DNA of 15,633 nucleotides from JAVVRI01 sp036654795 (GTDB lineage Bacteria > Bacteroidota > Bacteroidia > Bacteroidales > Tannerellaceae): assembly GCA_036654795.1 (NCBI GenBank), contig JAVVRI010000073.1, positions 1 through 15,633 on the forward strand, in the 5' to 3' direction. A program made the position numbers and the translations under genes. Each line of letters starts with the position of its first letter. Position 1 is the first letter of the stretch. Of this stretch, positions 15,363-15,633 are shown one piece after another. The notes under the pieces are model-generated. The model worked only from the letters and a program-made list of their open reading frames with translations, was not told the origin of the DNA and did no database searches.

Positions 15363-15370
15363 CAAAGTTA
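15363..15370 (-). promoter_or_regulatory. Promoter -7 element for the TPR/barrel/signalling operon
   Basis: On the minus strand this reads TAACTTTG, matching TAnnTTTG, 54 bases upstream of the ATG at 15308. A TTTG at standard spacing is not evident. It is the only promoter-like element I found for the run of genes down to 7135. Confidence 0.5.
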
Positions 15371-15587
15371 TAAAAAAAACTCTGAAATATACCGTTTAAA
15401 ACGGCTCATAGTAGAAACGTAGATTCAAATAGCAAGTACGAATTATAAAGTATCTTTTCCATAAGGCAGAATATTAGTGATTCTTTCCGTTTGGGTAACG
15501 ATTCCTCCGACCCCATCCTAACTGATTCTGTCAAGGCTTCAGGGAAAAAAAGTCCACTAAGAGGAAGCGCCTTTTGCAGAAAGTTTC

Positions 15588-15595
15588 TATCTTTG
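15588..15595 (+). promoter_or_regulatory. Promoter -7 element for the gene at the right edge
   Basis: TATCTTTG matches TAnnTTTG and lies 25 bases upstream of the ATG at 15621. No well-spaced upstream TTTG is seen. Confidence 0.45.
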
Positions 15596-15620
15596 TGATA
15601 ACGTATTAAACAAGTGCAGC

Positions 15621-15633
15621 TATGAATGAGGAC
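15621..15633 (+). CDS. Start of an unidentified gene, cut by the window edge
   Basis: ATG AAT GAG GAC (M-N-E-D) follows a promoter-like element after 25 bases. Only four codons are visible, so the product cannot be named and the reading frame is inferred from context. Confidence 0.35.

Larger units (their letters stand above)
15309..15620. other. 312-base divergent intergenic region
   Basis: This AT-rich gap separates the minus-strand TPR operon from a plus-strand gene at the right edge. It holds a probable promoter on each strand (15363-15370 minus, 15588-15595 plus). I see no tRNA, no strong hairpin and no convincing small ORF between them. Confidence 0.65.

Overview
The window looks like an ordinary chromosomal stretch from a member of the Bacteroidales (phylum Bacteroidota). 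The evidence is promoter elements of the form TAnnTTTG a short way upstream of several genes, A-rich start contexts with little Shine-Dalgarno signal, an arginyl-tRNA synthetase of the Bacteroidota kind, a type IA topoisomerase with Topo_C repeats and no zinc ribbon, and a large TPR protein paired with an outer-membrane barrel. Species cannot be fixed from the sequence. No tRNA, rRNA, insertion sequence, phage gene or CRISPR array was seen.

Left part, plus strand. The 3' portion of a gene for a formylglycine-generating-enzyme-like (FGE-sulfatase fold) protein ends at 1118 and is followed by a clear intrinsic terminator. A 452-base gap follows. It carries two related palindromes (one with perfect 20-bp arms), two further hairpins and a good Bacteroidota promoter. 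That promoter drives argS and, 9 bases after it, a ferritin-like/VIT1 fusion membrane protein that probably exports iron or manganese. A perfect 18-bp bidirectional terminator separates this pair from topA, which converges from the minus strand. topA and a small TPR gene diverge from a 156-base promoter region.

Right part, minus strand (15308 down to 7135). Six closely spaced genes read in one direction: a 999-residue periplasmic TPR protein, a 600-residue outer-membrane beta-barrel protein, a previously uncalled 48-codon ORF with a signal-peptide-like start, a membrane histidine kinase homologue whose phosphoacceptor histidine is replaced by aspartate, a soluble histidine kinase with all motifs intact, and a response regulator fused to a PP2C/SpoIIE-type phosphatase. 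Gaps within the run are 2 to 28 bases and no intrinsic terminator was found, so co-transcription is plausible. The layout suggests envelope components plus a two-kinase, one-phosphatase signalling module.

The most interesting points are the H-to-D pseudokinase next to an intact paralogue, the small secreted-peptide candidate just upstream of it, and the strong palindrome upstream of argS. The right edge contains a promoter-like element and the first four codons of another plus-strand gene.
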